This document shows, one piece after another, positions 27,918-35,943 of a stretch of 64,000 bases of DNA. Under the pieces are notes generated by a model. The model had not been told where the DNA came from. It saw only the letters and a program-made list of their open reading frames with translations, and made no database searches. Position 1 is the stretch's first letter; the number at the start of each line of letters is the position of its first letter. The DNA is from Tepidisphaeraceae bacterium. GTDB lineage: Bacteria; Planctomycetota; Phycisphaerae; Tepidisphaerales; Tepidisphaeraceae. The translations under genes and the position numbers were made by a program. Location of the stretch: positions 51,734 to 115,733 of the forward strand of contig DASYHQ010000055.1 of the NCBI GenBank assembly GCA_035998445.1. Reading direction: 5' to 3'.

Positions 27918-28017
27918 GTGGTGGCGACGCCTGCGTCGCGGTCGGGGTACAGCCCCGAATCCCGGGCATTGATTCGACGCTCCGCGTCGACCGCGACGCA
28001 GGCGTCGCCACTACGGC
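27918..28017. repeat. Family 4 hairpin repeat (GGCGACGCCTGCGTCGC), copy 1
   Basis: Arms GTGGCGACGCCTGCGTCGCG and its complement CGCGACGCAGGCGTCGCCAC enclose about 55 bases. A second copy lies at 46730-46826. Confidence 0.82.
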
Positions 28018-28074
28018 AGTCACTCCAATGTAGGTTGAGACAGCGCCACGGACGGCCATTTTAAAGCGAGCAGT

Positions 28075-28177
28075 GTCATCCCGATGGGAGCCTTGGCGAC
28101 CTGAGGGATCTCGACTGACTGACAGTGCGGGCCATGGGAGATCCCGCAGGTCGCCTGAGGCTCCCGTCGGGATGACA
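28075..28177. repeat. Family 1 hairpin repeat, copy 6
   Basis: Left arm GTCATCCCGATGGGAGCCTT then GACCTGAGGGATCTCG; right arm GGCTCCCGTCGGGATGACA. It lies just before the ABC-2 permease gene. Confidence 0.87.
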
Positions 28178-28279
28178 GGTAGCGAACTGGGACGAGGTTT
28201 TGTCCGCTGGCCTTCGGGCTTCGTCTTTCAAATCCCCTGCGCACGGCTTGTCTCCCCACCCCACCGCCACTACAAGTTG

Positions 28280-29083
28280 ATGGTGATGAGCCCTCCCGTC
28301 CTGCAGCCCGCCGCCGCGTTGTGCAAGCGGGAACTCGTGCGCTTCGTGCGGCAGCGAAGCAGGGTCATCGGTTCGCTGGCGACGCCGTTGATCTTCTGGC
28401 TGTTCATTGGCGGCGGCATGGGCCGCAGCTTCAACGCCACCGGCATGCCGGGCGGCGACAACTTCCTGCACTACTTCTTCCCCGGCACCGTCCTGATGAT
28501 CCTGCTGTTCACGGCGATCTTCTCGACGATCTCGATCATCGAAGACCGCAAGGAAGGTTTTCTGCAGTCGGTGCTGGTGTCGCCAATCTCTACCATGGCG
28601 ATCGTACTCGGCAAGGTGATGGGCGGCACGATCCTTGCCGTCGGACAAGGGTTGATCTTCCTGGCGCTGGCGCCGTTGATCGGCATTCAGTTCACGCTCG
28701 TAGGCTTTCTGGGCGCTGCGGTCATCATGTTCGTGATCGCCTTTGCGCTTACGGGGCTTGGCTTCTGCATCGCCTGGCGGATGAGCAGCACGCAGGGGTT
28801 CCACGCGATCATGAACTTGTTCCTGATGCCGATGTGGTTCCTCAGCGGCGCGCTCTTCCCGGCCGAGCAGGCCTGGGGGGCGTTACGATGGTTGATGAAC
28901 GCCAACCCATTGTCGTACGGGCTCAGCGGGCTACGCGAGGTGTTGTATGCCCCGTCGGCCGGCGCGGGGGCGTTGCAGAGCGGTTGGTGGACGGGAATGA
29001 TCGTCAGCTGCCTGTTTGGCGTCGCGATGTTCACGCTTGCCAGTCGCATGACGCGGGCGCGCGTGAGTGGCGATTTGCATTAG
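28280..29083 (+). CDS. ABC-2 type transporter permease
   Basis: A 267-residue membrane protein with six hydrophobic segments. The ABC-2 family is shown by the N-terminal KRELVRFVRQRSRVIGSLATPLIFW, the EDRKEGFLQSVLVSPIS coupling helix, and the late MPMWFLSGALFP plus NPLSYGLSGLREVL. These resemble DrrB/NodJ exporters. Start choice is between TTG 28277, ATG 28280 and ATG 28286; 28280 is used. No ATPase gene is adjacent in the window, so its partner is elsewhere. It is followed by a hairpin and the SCO1 gene, a pairing seen near cytochrome oxidase clusters. Confidence 0.88.
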   Translation: MVMSPPVLQPAAALCKRELVRFVRQRSRVIGSLATPLIFWLFIGGGMGRSFNATGMPGGDNFLHYFFPGTVLMILLFTAIFSTISIIEDRKEGFLQSVLVSPISTMAIVLGKVMGGTILAVGQGLIFLALAPLIGIQFTLVGFLGAAVIMFVIAFALTGLGFCIAWRMSSTQGFHAIMNLFLMPMWFLSGALFPAEQAWGALRWLMNANPLSYGLSGLREVLYAPSAGAGALQSGWWTGMIVSCLFGVAMFTLASRMTRARVSGDLH

Positions 29084-29107
29084 GACGCGCGGTCCATTTA
29101 TCACTTA

Positions 29108-29154
29108 GCCCCGGGCTTGCCCGGGGGAACGCCTCCCCCGGGCAAGCCCGGGGC
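29108..29154. repeat. Perfect 20-bp inverted repeat (family 5)
   Basis: Arms GCCCCGGGCTTGCCCGGGGG and its exact complement, loop AACGCCT. Each arm is itself partly palindromic. It lies between the ABC permease and the SCO1 gene and may terminate the first. Related single arms (GGGCTTGCCCG) are at 58400 and 59800. Confidence 0.88.
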
Positions 29155-29174
29155 TATATCATTGGTGACCTTTC

Positions 29175-29831
29175 ATGACGAAGAACCTGAAACGCCTGAC
29201 GATCGCCTTGTGGGTTTTGTGCGTGTTGGTCTCGGTAACGGTGGTGCTCGCGTACTACCGCTCGCGCGACGTGCTGGCCGCCATGGACGCGCCGACCGCG
29301 GCGCCGCACGTGGTGCCGGCGATGGCGCCGGACCTGTCGACGCGCCTATTCCCGGTGCCCGACTTCGCGTTGCGCGATGAGAACGAGAAGCCGGTCACCC
29401 AGCAGACCCTGTCGGGCAAGCCGTGGATCGCGGCGTTCATCTTCACCAACTGCGCCGGCGCCTGCCCGATGATGTCCAAGCACATGGCCACGCTGCAGAC
29501 GAAGATCGCGAGCCCCGACGTGCGGCTGGTCTCGTTCACGCTCGACCCCAAGCGCGACACCCCCGCCGTGCTGAAGTCGTACGCGACGAAGATCGGCGCC
29601 CAGCCCGGCCGTTGGTTCTTCCTGAGCGGCACGACCGAGGAAATGCAGGCCGTCGCCCGCGGCATGCTGATCGGCATCGGCGACCCGCCCGAGGGCAGCG
29701 ACCAGTTCACCCACAGCAGCAAATTCCTCCTCGTCGACGGCACCAACATGGTGCGCGGCATCTACGAGGGCACGAGCGAGGACGTGCTGGACCAGTTGGC
29801 CGCCGACGCGGAGAAGCTGGCGCGGGAGTGA
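29175..29831 (+). CDS. SCO1/SenC family copper-handling protein
   Basis: A 218-residue protein anchored by one N-terminal helix (ALWVLCVLVSVTVVLAYY). The thioredoxin-like SCO domain keeps the copper ligands: Cys93 and Cys97 in NCAGACPMM, and the His of FTHSSKF near residue 182. SCO proteins deliver copper to the CuA site of cytochrome c oxidase outside the membrane. The upstream ABC permease would fit a cytochrome oxidase assembly context, but no cox genes are in the window. The start is the only good ATG. Confidence 0.93.
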   Translation: MTKNLKRLTIALWVLCVLVSVTVVLAYYRSRDVLAAMDAPTAAPHVVPAMAPDLSTRLFPVPDFALRDENEKPVTQQTLSGKPWIAAFIFTNCAGACPMMSKHMATLQTKIASPDVRLVSFTLDPKRDTPAVLKSYATKIGAQPGRWFFLSGTTEEMQAVARGMLIGIGDPPEGSDQFTHSSKFLLVDGTNMVRGIYEGTSEDVLDQLAADAEKLARE

Positions 29832-29906
29832 TTGGTCGAGCGCCGACGGACGCGTGTTGCCTCATCTTGAGACGGCGTTGAAGCACCAGATGGCGTCCGC
29901 TTCCGA

Positions 29907-30045
29907 CCGTGGCATGGGCGTCCCGCCCATGCTCGTAGTAAGGCCTAAAGCCTGCATTTGTTCTGACAGCCCGGTCAGCGCAGCATCCACCAAATCAGAT
30001 TCTTCGTTCCAATCCACATGCATGGGCGAGACGCCCATGCCACGG
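29907..30045. repeat. Family 3 repeat, copy B
   Basis: Arms CCGTGGCATGGGCGTCCCGC and its complement. The internal part is homologous, in inverted orientation, to copy C at 46855. A family 1 fragment follows at 30060. Nothing else is seen in the 29832-30250 gap except the fusA terminator. Confidence 0.8.
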
Positions 30046-30181
30046 GAAAACGGCGCCTTAGTCATCCCGGGTCAATCGAGGGATCGTCTGTAACGTTGCG
30101 CAGGTAATGAGGTCTTTCCCCGAGCGCGGATAAACAAACAGAACTACGGTTGAGGCGGGCCATCCGTCACCCAGTGCGCGC

Positions 30182-30216
30182 AAAAAAGAACCGGGGCAGC
30201 GCATCGCGCCGCCCCG
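30182..30216 (-). terminator. Terminator of fusA
   Basis: The GC-rich hairpin CGGGGCAGCGC-ATC-GCGCCGCCCCG (one bulge per arm) is followed on the minus strand by a T6 run, about 35 bases after the fusA stop. Confidence 0.9.
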
Positions 30217-30250
30217 ATTCCGTTTTCGTATCCAACCGTAAGCCGTTCGC

Positions 30251-32419
30251 TTACGACTCGAGGATCTGCTTCTTCACGTTCGCGGGCACTTCGGCGTACT
30301 TCAGGGGTTCCATGGCGCTGGCGGCACGGCCGGTCGACATCGAACGAAGTTCCGTGGTGTAGCCGAACATTTCGCTCAGCGGCACCTCGGCCTCGATGAT
30401 CGTGGTGTTGCCACGTTCCTCGCTGTTGACGATCAGCCCGCGGCGGCGGTTCAGGTCGCCGGTGACGTTGCCTTGGAACTCCTGGGGCGTGGTCACGACG
30501 ACCTTCATGATCGGCTCCATCAGCGTCAGGCCCGCGCTCTTGGCGGCGTCCTTCAGCGCGATCTGGCCGGCCAGCTCGAACGCGACCTGCGACGAGTCGA
30601 CCTGGTGGTACGAACCGTCGGTCAACGCGACCTTCACGTTCAGCAGCGGGAAGTTCGCCAGCACGCCGGTCTTGCACGCCATGCGCACGCCGTACTCGAT
30701 CGACGGGATGAATTCCTTCGGAACCGAACCACCGAAGATCTTGTTCTCGAACGCCACGCCATCTTCCCAGCCCAGCTTCTTGAGCTTGTCGGCGTCCATG
30801 GCTTCGCCGGTCGCGGGATCGGTGCCGTCGAACGGCTCGATCTCGATCGTGCAGTCACCGAACTGACCGCGACCGCCCGACTGCTTCACGTGCTTGCCGC
30901 GCGCGCCGGCCTTCTTGGTGATGGCTTCCTTGTACGCGACCTTGGGCTTGCCCACGATCACGTCGACGCGGTAGTCGCGCGTCAGGCGCATCTTCAGGAT
31001 TTCCAAGTGCAGCTCGCCCATGCCGGCGATGACGGTCTCGCCCGTCTCCTCGTCGTACTTGGTGCGGAACGTCGGGTCCTGCCGGCGGAGCTTCGTGAGC
31101 GCGTCGCCAAGCTTCTGCTTGTCGGCGCCGCTCTTGGGCTCGATCGACATGCTGATGACCGGCTCCGGGAAGCTCGGGCGCTCCAGGATGATCGGGTGAT
31201 CAGGGTCGCAAAGGGTGTCGCCGGTGTTGGCCTCATCGATACCGATGATGGCCACGATGTCGCCGGCTTCAGCGCGGTCGCGGGCCTCACGGTCGTCGGC
31301 CGACATCTGGAACATACGGCTGATGTTCTCGCGGCTGTCCTTGTTGGCGTTCAGCACGCGGGTGCCCTTTTCGAGCACACCGCTGTAGACGCGAACGTAG
31401 GTCAGCGTGCCGAACTTGTCGTCGACGATCTTGAACGCCAGACCGCAGAACGGCGCATCGGGCTGACGCGGGCGAATCTCGACCTTTTCCTTGTCGCGCG
31501 GGTTCGTGCCCTTCACCTCGGCCATGTCGACCGGGCTGGGCAGGTACTCGATGACCCCGTCCAGCACCTTTTGCACGCCGATGTACTTGTAGGCCGAACC
31601 GCAGTACAGCGGGTGCGCCTTGAAGGCGATCGTGCCCTTACGCAGCGCCGCGCGCAGCTCGGCGGGCTCGAGCGATTCCGGGTCGGTCAGGTACTTGTCC
31701 ATCAGCGCGTCGTCGAGCTCGGCGATCTTCTCCAGCATGATCGCGCGGTAGTGGGCGACCTTCTCCTTCATGTGCTCGGGGACGGGCTTCATCGTGACCG
31801 TGTTGCCGCGGTCCTTGTCGTTGTCCATGTCGCTGTAGTAGCCGACCTGGTCAATGAGGTCGATCACGCCCTTGAACGTGTCGGCCTGCCCGTCCGGAAT
31901 GACGACGGGGATCGCCGGGGCGCCCAGGCGGTCCAGGATGCTGTTGTAGCAGTAGTCGTAGTCGGCCCCGACCTTGTCCATCTTGTTGATGAAGCAGATG
32001 CGGGGGACGTTGTACTTGGTCGCCTGGCGCCAGACGGTCTCGGACTGCGCTTCCACGCCTTCCTTACCGTCGAACACGGCCACGGCGCCGTCGAGAACGC
32101 GCAGCGAGCGCTCCACCTCGACGGTGAAGTCGACGTGGCCGGGGGTGTCGATCAGGTTGATGTCGTAGATCGGCGCGTCCGAGCCCTTGCTGATCCACGC
32201 GCCCGGCTGCCACTTACAGTAGGTGGCGGCCGAGTTGATCGTGATGCCGCGCTTCTGCTCTTCAGGATCAAAGTCCATGACGGCGGTGCCTTCGTGCACC
32301 TCGCCAACCTTATGGACGCGGCCGGTGTAGAACAGGATGCGCTCGGAGGTCGTGGTCTTGCCGGCATCGATGTGTGCAGCGATACCAATGTTTCGAATCT
32401 TCGTCAGGTCGCGGGCCAT
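30251..32419 (-). CDS. fusA: Elongation factor G
   Basis: A 722-residue GTPase that drives ribosome translocation. G-domain motifs are AHIDAGKTTT near residue 17, EQKRGITINSA, IDTPGHVDF and INKMDKVGADY. Domain IV and V landmarks follow, including GTLTYVRVYSG, GMGELHLEI and GYTTELRSMSTGRAS at the C-terminus. Residues 500-560 hold a normal family loop. The start MARDLTKIRN follows AAGGA, and an upstream ATG at 32491 is rejected. Promoter and terminator are both visible, so it is probably monocistronic here, away from rpsL/rpsG/tufA. Confidence 0.97.
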   Translation of the reverse strand: MARDLTKIRNIGIAAHIDAGKTTTSERILFYTGRVHKVGEVHEGTAVMDFDPEEQKRGITINSAATYCKWQPGAWISKGSDAPIYDINLIDTPGHVDFTVEVERSLRVLDGAVAVFDGKEGVEAQSETVWRQATKYNVPRICFINKMDKVGADYDYCYNSILDRLGAPAIPVVIPDGQADTFKGVIDLIDQVGYYSDMDNDKDRGNTVTMKPVPEHMKEKVAHYRAIMLEKIAELDDALMDKYLTDPESLEPAELRAALRKGTIAFKAHPLYCGSAYKYIGVQKVLDGVIEYLPSPVDMAEVKGTNPRDKEKVEIRPRQPDAPFCGLAFKIVDDKFGTLTYVRVYSGVLEKGTRVLNANKDSRENISRMFQMSADDREARDRAEAGDIVAIIGIDEANTGDTLCDPDHPIILERPSFPEPVISMSIEPKSGADKQKLGDALTKLRRQDPTFRTKYDEETGETVIAGMGELHLEILKMRLTRDYRVDVIVGKPKVAYKEAITKKAGARGKHVKQSGGRGQFGDCTIEIEPFDGTDPATGEAMDADKLKKLGWEDGVAFENKIFGGSVPKEFIPSIEYGVRMACKTGVLANFPLLNVKVALTDGSYHQVDSSQVAFELAGQIALKDAAKSAGLTLMEPIMKVVVTTPQEFQGNVTGDLNRRRGLIVNSEERGNTTIIEAEVPLSEMFGYTTELRSMSTGRAASAMEPLKYAEVPANVKKQILES

Positions 32420-32463
32420 AAGGGTCCTTGTTGGATGTCGTCCGTGAAAATCTAGGGGCAAGT

Positions 32464-32491
32464 ATGATAAAGATGCGTGCGAACGCGTCAA
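32464..32491 (-). promoter_or_regulatory. Promoter of fusA
   Basis: Minus strand: TTGACG (32491-32486), 16-base spacer, TATCAT (32469-32464), about 45 bases before the start codon. The remaining sequence to 32912 holds a short hairpin (ACCACGGGAACGTCCGTGGT near 32556) and no gene. Confidence 0.6.
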
Positions 32492-32912
32492 GATCGACGC
32501 ACGTGCGGGTGAATGCCCTCAGTTCACCACATCGCGATCCGTTGCCTTGACCTCACCACGGGAACGTCCGTGGTTCTAGGTTCGTTCGTCGGAAAAACCA
32601 CAGGTAGGCCCGGGGCTAAATAAATCGAGTCAGGCTTTTAGCCAAACCCCCAACGAGTCGCGTTCGTACGCATCTCACCTGCAGCATTACGTTTCCCACC
32701 ATCGATTGGTTCGTCCGGGGGTCTACAAGCGCCTACAATTGAGTGACTTAGACGAGTTCGCTGGCGCGGCATTTGCACTAAACATTACTGCGATGAACAC
32801 CGATATTAACAACATCGAGACGCGCGCTGGTCAGGAGGACCGGCGCCTGGTTTCTCAAGGGGTTCACACGTCGCGGCCGTCTTTGGCGGGTTGCGTCACG
32901 GGATTGCAGGAA

Positions 32913-35069
32913 ATGCGCAAACTCGCGATCGCTGTTGCTCTGATCTCCTGCGGTGGCCTTTGGGTCCAACCGCTACTCAGCCCGGCGGGTGACGGTGTCA
33001 CCGCGCCCGCAACGCAACCGACCACCCAACCCACCGCCGCCGCGGTTCCATCCAATGGTGCCGATTTGTCCACCTACCAAGTGGTCAGCGGCACGCCCAA
33101 CTTCTGGCGCCTTGGTCAGGACGCCTCCGGCGTCTGGTGGCTGCTAAGTCCCGACAACGAGCCCGAATTCCTCAACGCCGTCACCACCGTCCAACCGTAC
33201 CAGCGCGGCCGCGACCCCGATGGGCCGGCGTTCGTCTCCAAAGACTGGATCGACCCCGCAACCGGTAAACCTGACCTTGACCGCTGGGCGAGCCTGACCC
33301 TGACGCGCGTCCGCGACAAAGGCTTTAAGTCGCTGGGCGCGTGGTGTCACCCGGTCTTCCACAAGCTGGACGTGCCGATGACGCGCGACCTGAACGTGTG
33401 GACATGGGTCCCATCGAAGCACAAGCGCCTGTACGACCCCCAATGGCCGGCAATCGTCGACAATGCCATCGAGACCCAGACCGAACCGCTGAGCGACAAC
33501 CGCCAGTTGGTTGGCTACTACATCGACAACGAACTGGACTGGACGGACGTTTCGTCCGGCGCGGGCATCTACTTCGATCACTTGCCGGCGGGCGATCCGA
33601 ACCGCGCCGAGGTGCTGAAGGTCATTCGGTCGATCTGGTCCGACGTCGAGAGCTTCAACGACGACTGGGGCACCACGATCAAGGATTTTGCTGAGCTTGA
33701 TGCCATGCCCACGCTGCCGCGCGGCAACCCGCGCGGGTACCACCGCCTGAGCGGCCCGTGGCTGCAGCACATGGCGACCGACTACTTCCGCATTACCACG
33801 GCCGCCATCCGCAAGTACGACCCGAATCACCTGATCCTCGGCGTGCGCTTCAAGGGCTACGCCCCGCCAGAGGTCTGCCGGGCCAGTAAGGGGTATACGG
33901 ACGTTCAGTCGCTGAACTATTACGTGAACGACGCGATGCTGGACGCGGACATGTTCGCGTCGATGTACCACGAGTCGGGCAACCAGCCGATCATCATCGG
34001 TGAGTACTCGTTCCACTCGCTCGACGGGCGCAGCGGCAACCGCAACGTGGTGGGCTTCTCGGCGCAGGTGCCCGACCAGCAGGCCCGGGCCGACGCGTAC
34101 CGCATCTTTACGACCGGCCTGGCGCGCGTGCCCTACGTGGTGGGCGCCGACTGGTTCCAGTGGTCCGATGAGCCACCGTCGGGCCGGCTGATGGATGGCG
34201 AGGACGTGAACTTCGGCATCGTCGACGTGGACGACCGCGCGTACGAGATCCTCGCTACGACGATCCGCAGCGTCACCGGCACGCTGAACGACTTCCACCG
34301 CTCCAGCGCCCGCGACGATGGCCGTGGCGTGTGGCGCGAGAGCTTCGCCAACAAGCCCGTGATGCGCGTGCCGTTCCTGTCCAAGCCGATCACCCTTAAC
34401 GGCGAGCTGTCTGACTGGTCGCCGGCATCGAAGGTGCCAGACGTGCGCCCGTCGCAGACCGTCGGCCTCGATCGTTCCAAGCTGCCGGTGCCGAACGTCT
34501 ATATGGCGTGGAGCAGTGAGGGGCTGTACGTCGGTGTGGAGGTCTTCGACAACGACATCCTGGCCACGCCCGCCAAGGGATGGTGGTGGACGCGCGACCA
34601 CTTCGAGCTGTTCATCAACACGAAGCCGGTCACCAGCGACCAGCGCGATTACGACGCGTACTCGCACCAGTTCTTCTTCGTGCCCCACGACATCCCGGGC
34701 CCCGACGGCGCCGCCGGCACGGTGGGCCAATGGCATCGCAACGGCGACGCGCTGGCCGACCACCTGATCCCGCATCCGAAGATCCGCGACGCGGCCCGCA
34801 TCCTGCCGGACCGCTACGTGATCGAGATGTTCATCCCCGCCGCCGCCATGAACGGGTTCGACCCGAGCAGGCAGTCGGCGATGGCGATGAACCTCGGCAT
34901 CAAGAACTTCCAGCATGCCAGCAGCTACTTCTGGTCGGCCCCGAAGGAAGTGCAGACGCAGCTGCGCCCGCACACATGGGGCACCATCTACCTCGAGCCC
35001 GCCCCCGAGGGCGCCACCGCCGGCACCGTTCGCCGGGCGTTCGACGAAACCGTGATGCTGGCGAACTAA
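32913..35069 (+). CDS. Exported glycoside hydrolase, GH50 agarase-like, with C-terminal CBM9-like domain
   Basis: A 718-residue exported enzyme. The signal peptide MRKLAIAVALISCGGLW is followed by a Pro/Thr linker. The clan GH-A barrel shows the acid/base Glu207 in GYYIDNELDW and the nucleophile Glu364 in IIIGEYSFHS, with YYV and WFQWSDEP substrate-loop motifs, most like GH50 beta-agarases. After residue 500 comes a beta-sandwich of CBM9/DOMON type (LNGELSDWSPASKV, WTRDHFELFINTK). It probably degrades an agar- or porphyran-like polysaccharide. It is translationally coupled to the SRPBCC gene through TAATG. GH family number is inferred from memory of motifs. Confidence 0.82.
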   Translation: MRKLAIAVALISCGGLWVQPLLSPAGDGVTAPATQPTTQPTAAAVPSNGADLSTYQVVSGTPNFWRLGQDASGVWWLLSPDNEPEFLNAVTTVQPYQRGRDPDGPAFVSKDWIDPATGKPDLDRWASLTLTRVRDKGFKSLGAWCHPVFHKLDVPMTRDLNVWTWVPSKHKRLYDPQWPAIVDNAIETQTEPLSDNRQLVGYYIDNELDWTDVSSGAGIYFDHLPAGDPNRAEVLKVIRSIWSDVESFNDDWGTTIKDFAELDAMPTLPRGNPRGYHRLSGPWLQHMATDYFRITTAAIRKYDPNHLILGVRFKGYAPPEVCRASKGYTDVQSLNYYVNDAMLDADMFASMYHESGNQPIIIGEYSFHSLDGRSGNRNVVGFSAQVPDQQARADAYRIFTTGLARVPYVVGADWFQWSDEPPSGRLMDGEDVNFGIVDVDDRAYEILATTIRSVTGTLNDFHRSSARDDGRGVWRESFANKPVMRVPFLSKPITLNGELSDWSPASKVPDVRPSQTVGLDRSKLPVPNVYMAWSSEGLYVGVEVFDNDILATPAKGWWWTRDHFELFINTKPVTSDQRDYDAYSHQFFFVPHDIPGPDGAAGTVGQWHRNGDALADHLIPHPKIRDAARILPDRYVIEMFIPAAAMNGFDPSRQSAMAMNLGIKNFQHASSYFWSAPKEVQTQLRPHTWGTIYLEPAPEGATAGTVRRAFDETVMLAN

Positions 35070-35476
35070 TGATGCCGCTGATGGAATCGACGACGATCGC
35101 GATCGACATCCGTTGTCCGTTCGACCTTGCCAACGCGTTTCTGTCGCAGCCGGAGAATTTCCCGGCCTGGGCATCGGGACTGGGCGAATCTTTGGAACAA
35201 CGAGACGACGGGTGGATCGCCTACACGCCCGACGGCGAAATGCATGTGCGGTTCACACCGCCCAATCCGCTCGGCGTGCTTGACCACTACGTCACACCCG
35301 ATGGCGGCCCGCCGATCTACATCCCCATGCGCGTGATCGCCAACGGCGAAGGCTGCCACGTCTCGCTGACGCTCTTCCGCCAACCCGACATGACCACCGA
35401 GCGATTTGTCGCCGACGCCGACTGGGTGCACGAGGACCTGAAGGCGCTGAAGATGCTGCTGGAGTCGCTGGGGTAA
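35069..35476 (+). CDS. SRPBCC-fold (polyketide cyclase/START-like) protein
   Basis: A 135-residue cytoplasmic protein with the START-like pattern: an early IDIRCPFDLANAFLSQPENFPAWASGL, a beta-sheet with DGEMHVRFTP, VLDHYVTPDGG and GCHVSLTLFR, and a long C-terminal helix (DWVHEDLKALKMLLESLG). These bind small hydrophobic ligands. Its start overlaps the glycosidase stop (TAATG), so expression is coupled, although a functional link between a secreted enzyme and a cytoplasmic binder is not obvious. Confidence 0.82.
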   Translation: MMPLMESTTIAIDIRCPFDLANAFLSQPENFPAWASGLGESLEQRDDGWIAYTPDGEMHVRFTPPNPLGVLDHYVTPDGGPPIYIPMRVIANGEGCHVSLTLFRQPDMTTERFVADADWVHEDLKALKMLLESLG

Positions 35477-35484
35477 AAAAGAAG

Positions 35485-35507
35485 CCCCGGGTCTTTTCGA
35501 CCCGGGG
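35485..35507 (-). terminator. Terminator of the minus-strand RNA locus
   Basis: A 9-bp stem CCCCGGGTC / GACCCGGGG with loop TTTTC. The T6 run is on the minus strand (plus-strand AAAAAA at 35476-35481), so it ends a transcript coming from the right rather than the SRPBCC gene. Confidence 0.75.
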
Positions 35508-35509
35508 CC

Positions 35510-35629
35510 CTACAGTGTGCTTACTGCTGTCGCGGCGGAACGCATCCCGCCGCACGAGCTGCCGGAGCAGCTGCGTGGATCACCGGAGTCTCACCGGTGA
35601 AAGCTGCTCACAGCAGCCCACACTTACAG
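35510..35629 (-). ncRNA. Candidate structured RNA
   Basis: Minus-strand sequence that folds into a closed multibranch shape: the ends pair as AGTGTG...CTGCTGT with ACAGCAG...CACACT. Inside are hairpins GCGGCGG/CCGCCGC, GCAGCTG/CAGCTGC and CACCGG/CCGGTG. It is followed at once by a terminator with T6. No match to tmRNA, SRP, RNase P or 6S motifs was recognised. It could instead be a regulatory 3' UTR of the small gene upstream. Confidence 0.4.
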
Positions 35630-35791
35630 TCAGAATTGGTCACGGATCACCTCCATTTCAATGGACACGCGGCTGACGGTTACACGTCCGTCCCGCACGC
35701 TATCCAGGTGATGCCAAGCCGTCGCGGGCTTCACTTCGGGTGTGACTGCCAGCCGGTTCAGGAAGCGACTCGCGTCGCGACCGGGACTCAT
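35630..35791 (-). CDS. Possible 53-residue small protein
   Basis: A short frame starting MSPGRDASRFLNRLAV and ending EMEVIRDQF. It has AAGG just before the start and balanced composition, and lies between a TATAAT box at 35890 and the terminator at 35485. Near its end the RNA carries GGAGGTGATCC, a perfect complement of the 16S tail, six bases before a GTG that opens an 11-codon frame (35643-35608). I do not recognise the protein; an RNA-only role for the region is possible. Confidence 0.35.
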   Translation of the reverse strand: MSPGRDASRFLNRLAVTPEVKPATAWHHLDSVRDGRVTVSRVSIEMEVIRDQF

Positions 35792-35889
35792 CGGCCTTAG
35801 TAAAACACCCTACTACACCGCCGCCGGGCTCTTTCGTCCGAAAACGCCTTTTCGGACACCTTGCGTCCCGCTGCAGACGGGACGCACGA

Positions 35890-35895
35890 ATTATA
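35890..35895 (-). promoter_or_regulatory. Candidate -10 box of the RNA/small-ORF locus
   Basis: A consensus TATAAT on the minus strand. The -35 is weak (TGGAAC 18 bases upstream is the best fit). The expected leader folds into two strong hairpins, GCGTCCCG/CGGGACGC and GTCCGAAAA/TTTTCGGAC. Confidence 0.45.
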
Positions 35896-35943
35896 CGGCC
35901 AACCTCCAAGCTGGTTCCAGAAAATTTTCTCAAATCCGATCTA

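Noticed and set aside
30060..30090. Tenth family 1 repeat
   Set aside because: Only a broken single arm (GTCATCCCGGGTCAATCGAGG) is present, without a partner arm.
30473..32455. 660-codon frame antisense to fusA
   Set aside because: A shadow of EF-G caused by high third-position GC; the fusA frame has all family motifs.
33144..35174. 676-codon frame antisense to the glycosidase
   Set aside because: His/Arg/Val-rich shadow peptide with no domain; the plus-strand frame has signal peptide and catalytic residues.
35510..35630. tmRNA, SRP RNA or RNase P RNA
   Set aside because: None of the diagnostic motifs is present, and a clear tmRNA exists at 45521-45899.
35644..35654. Fragment of a 16S rRNA 3' end on the plus strand (GGATCACCTCC)
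   Set aside because: Similarity stops after 11 bases and there is no upstream 16S helix; read on the minus strand it is a strong ribosome-binding site.
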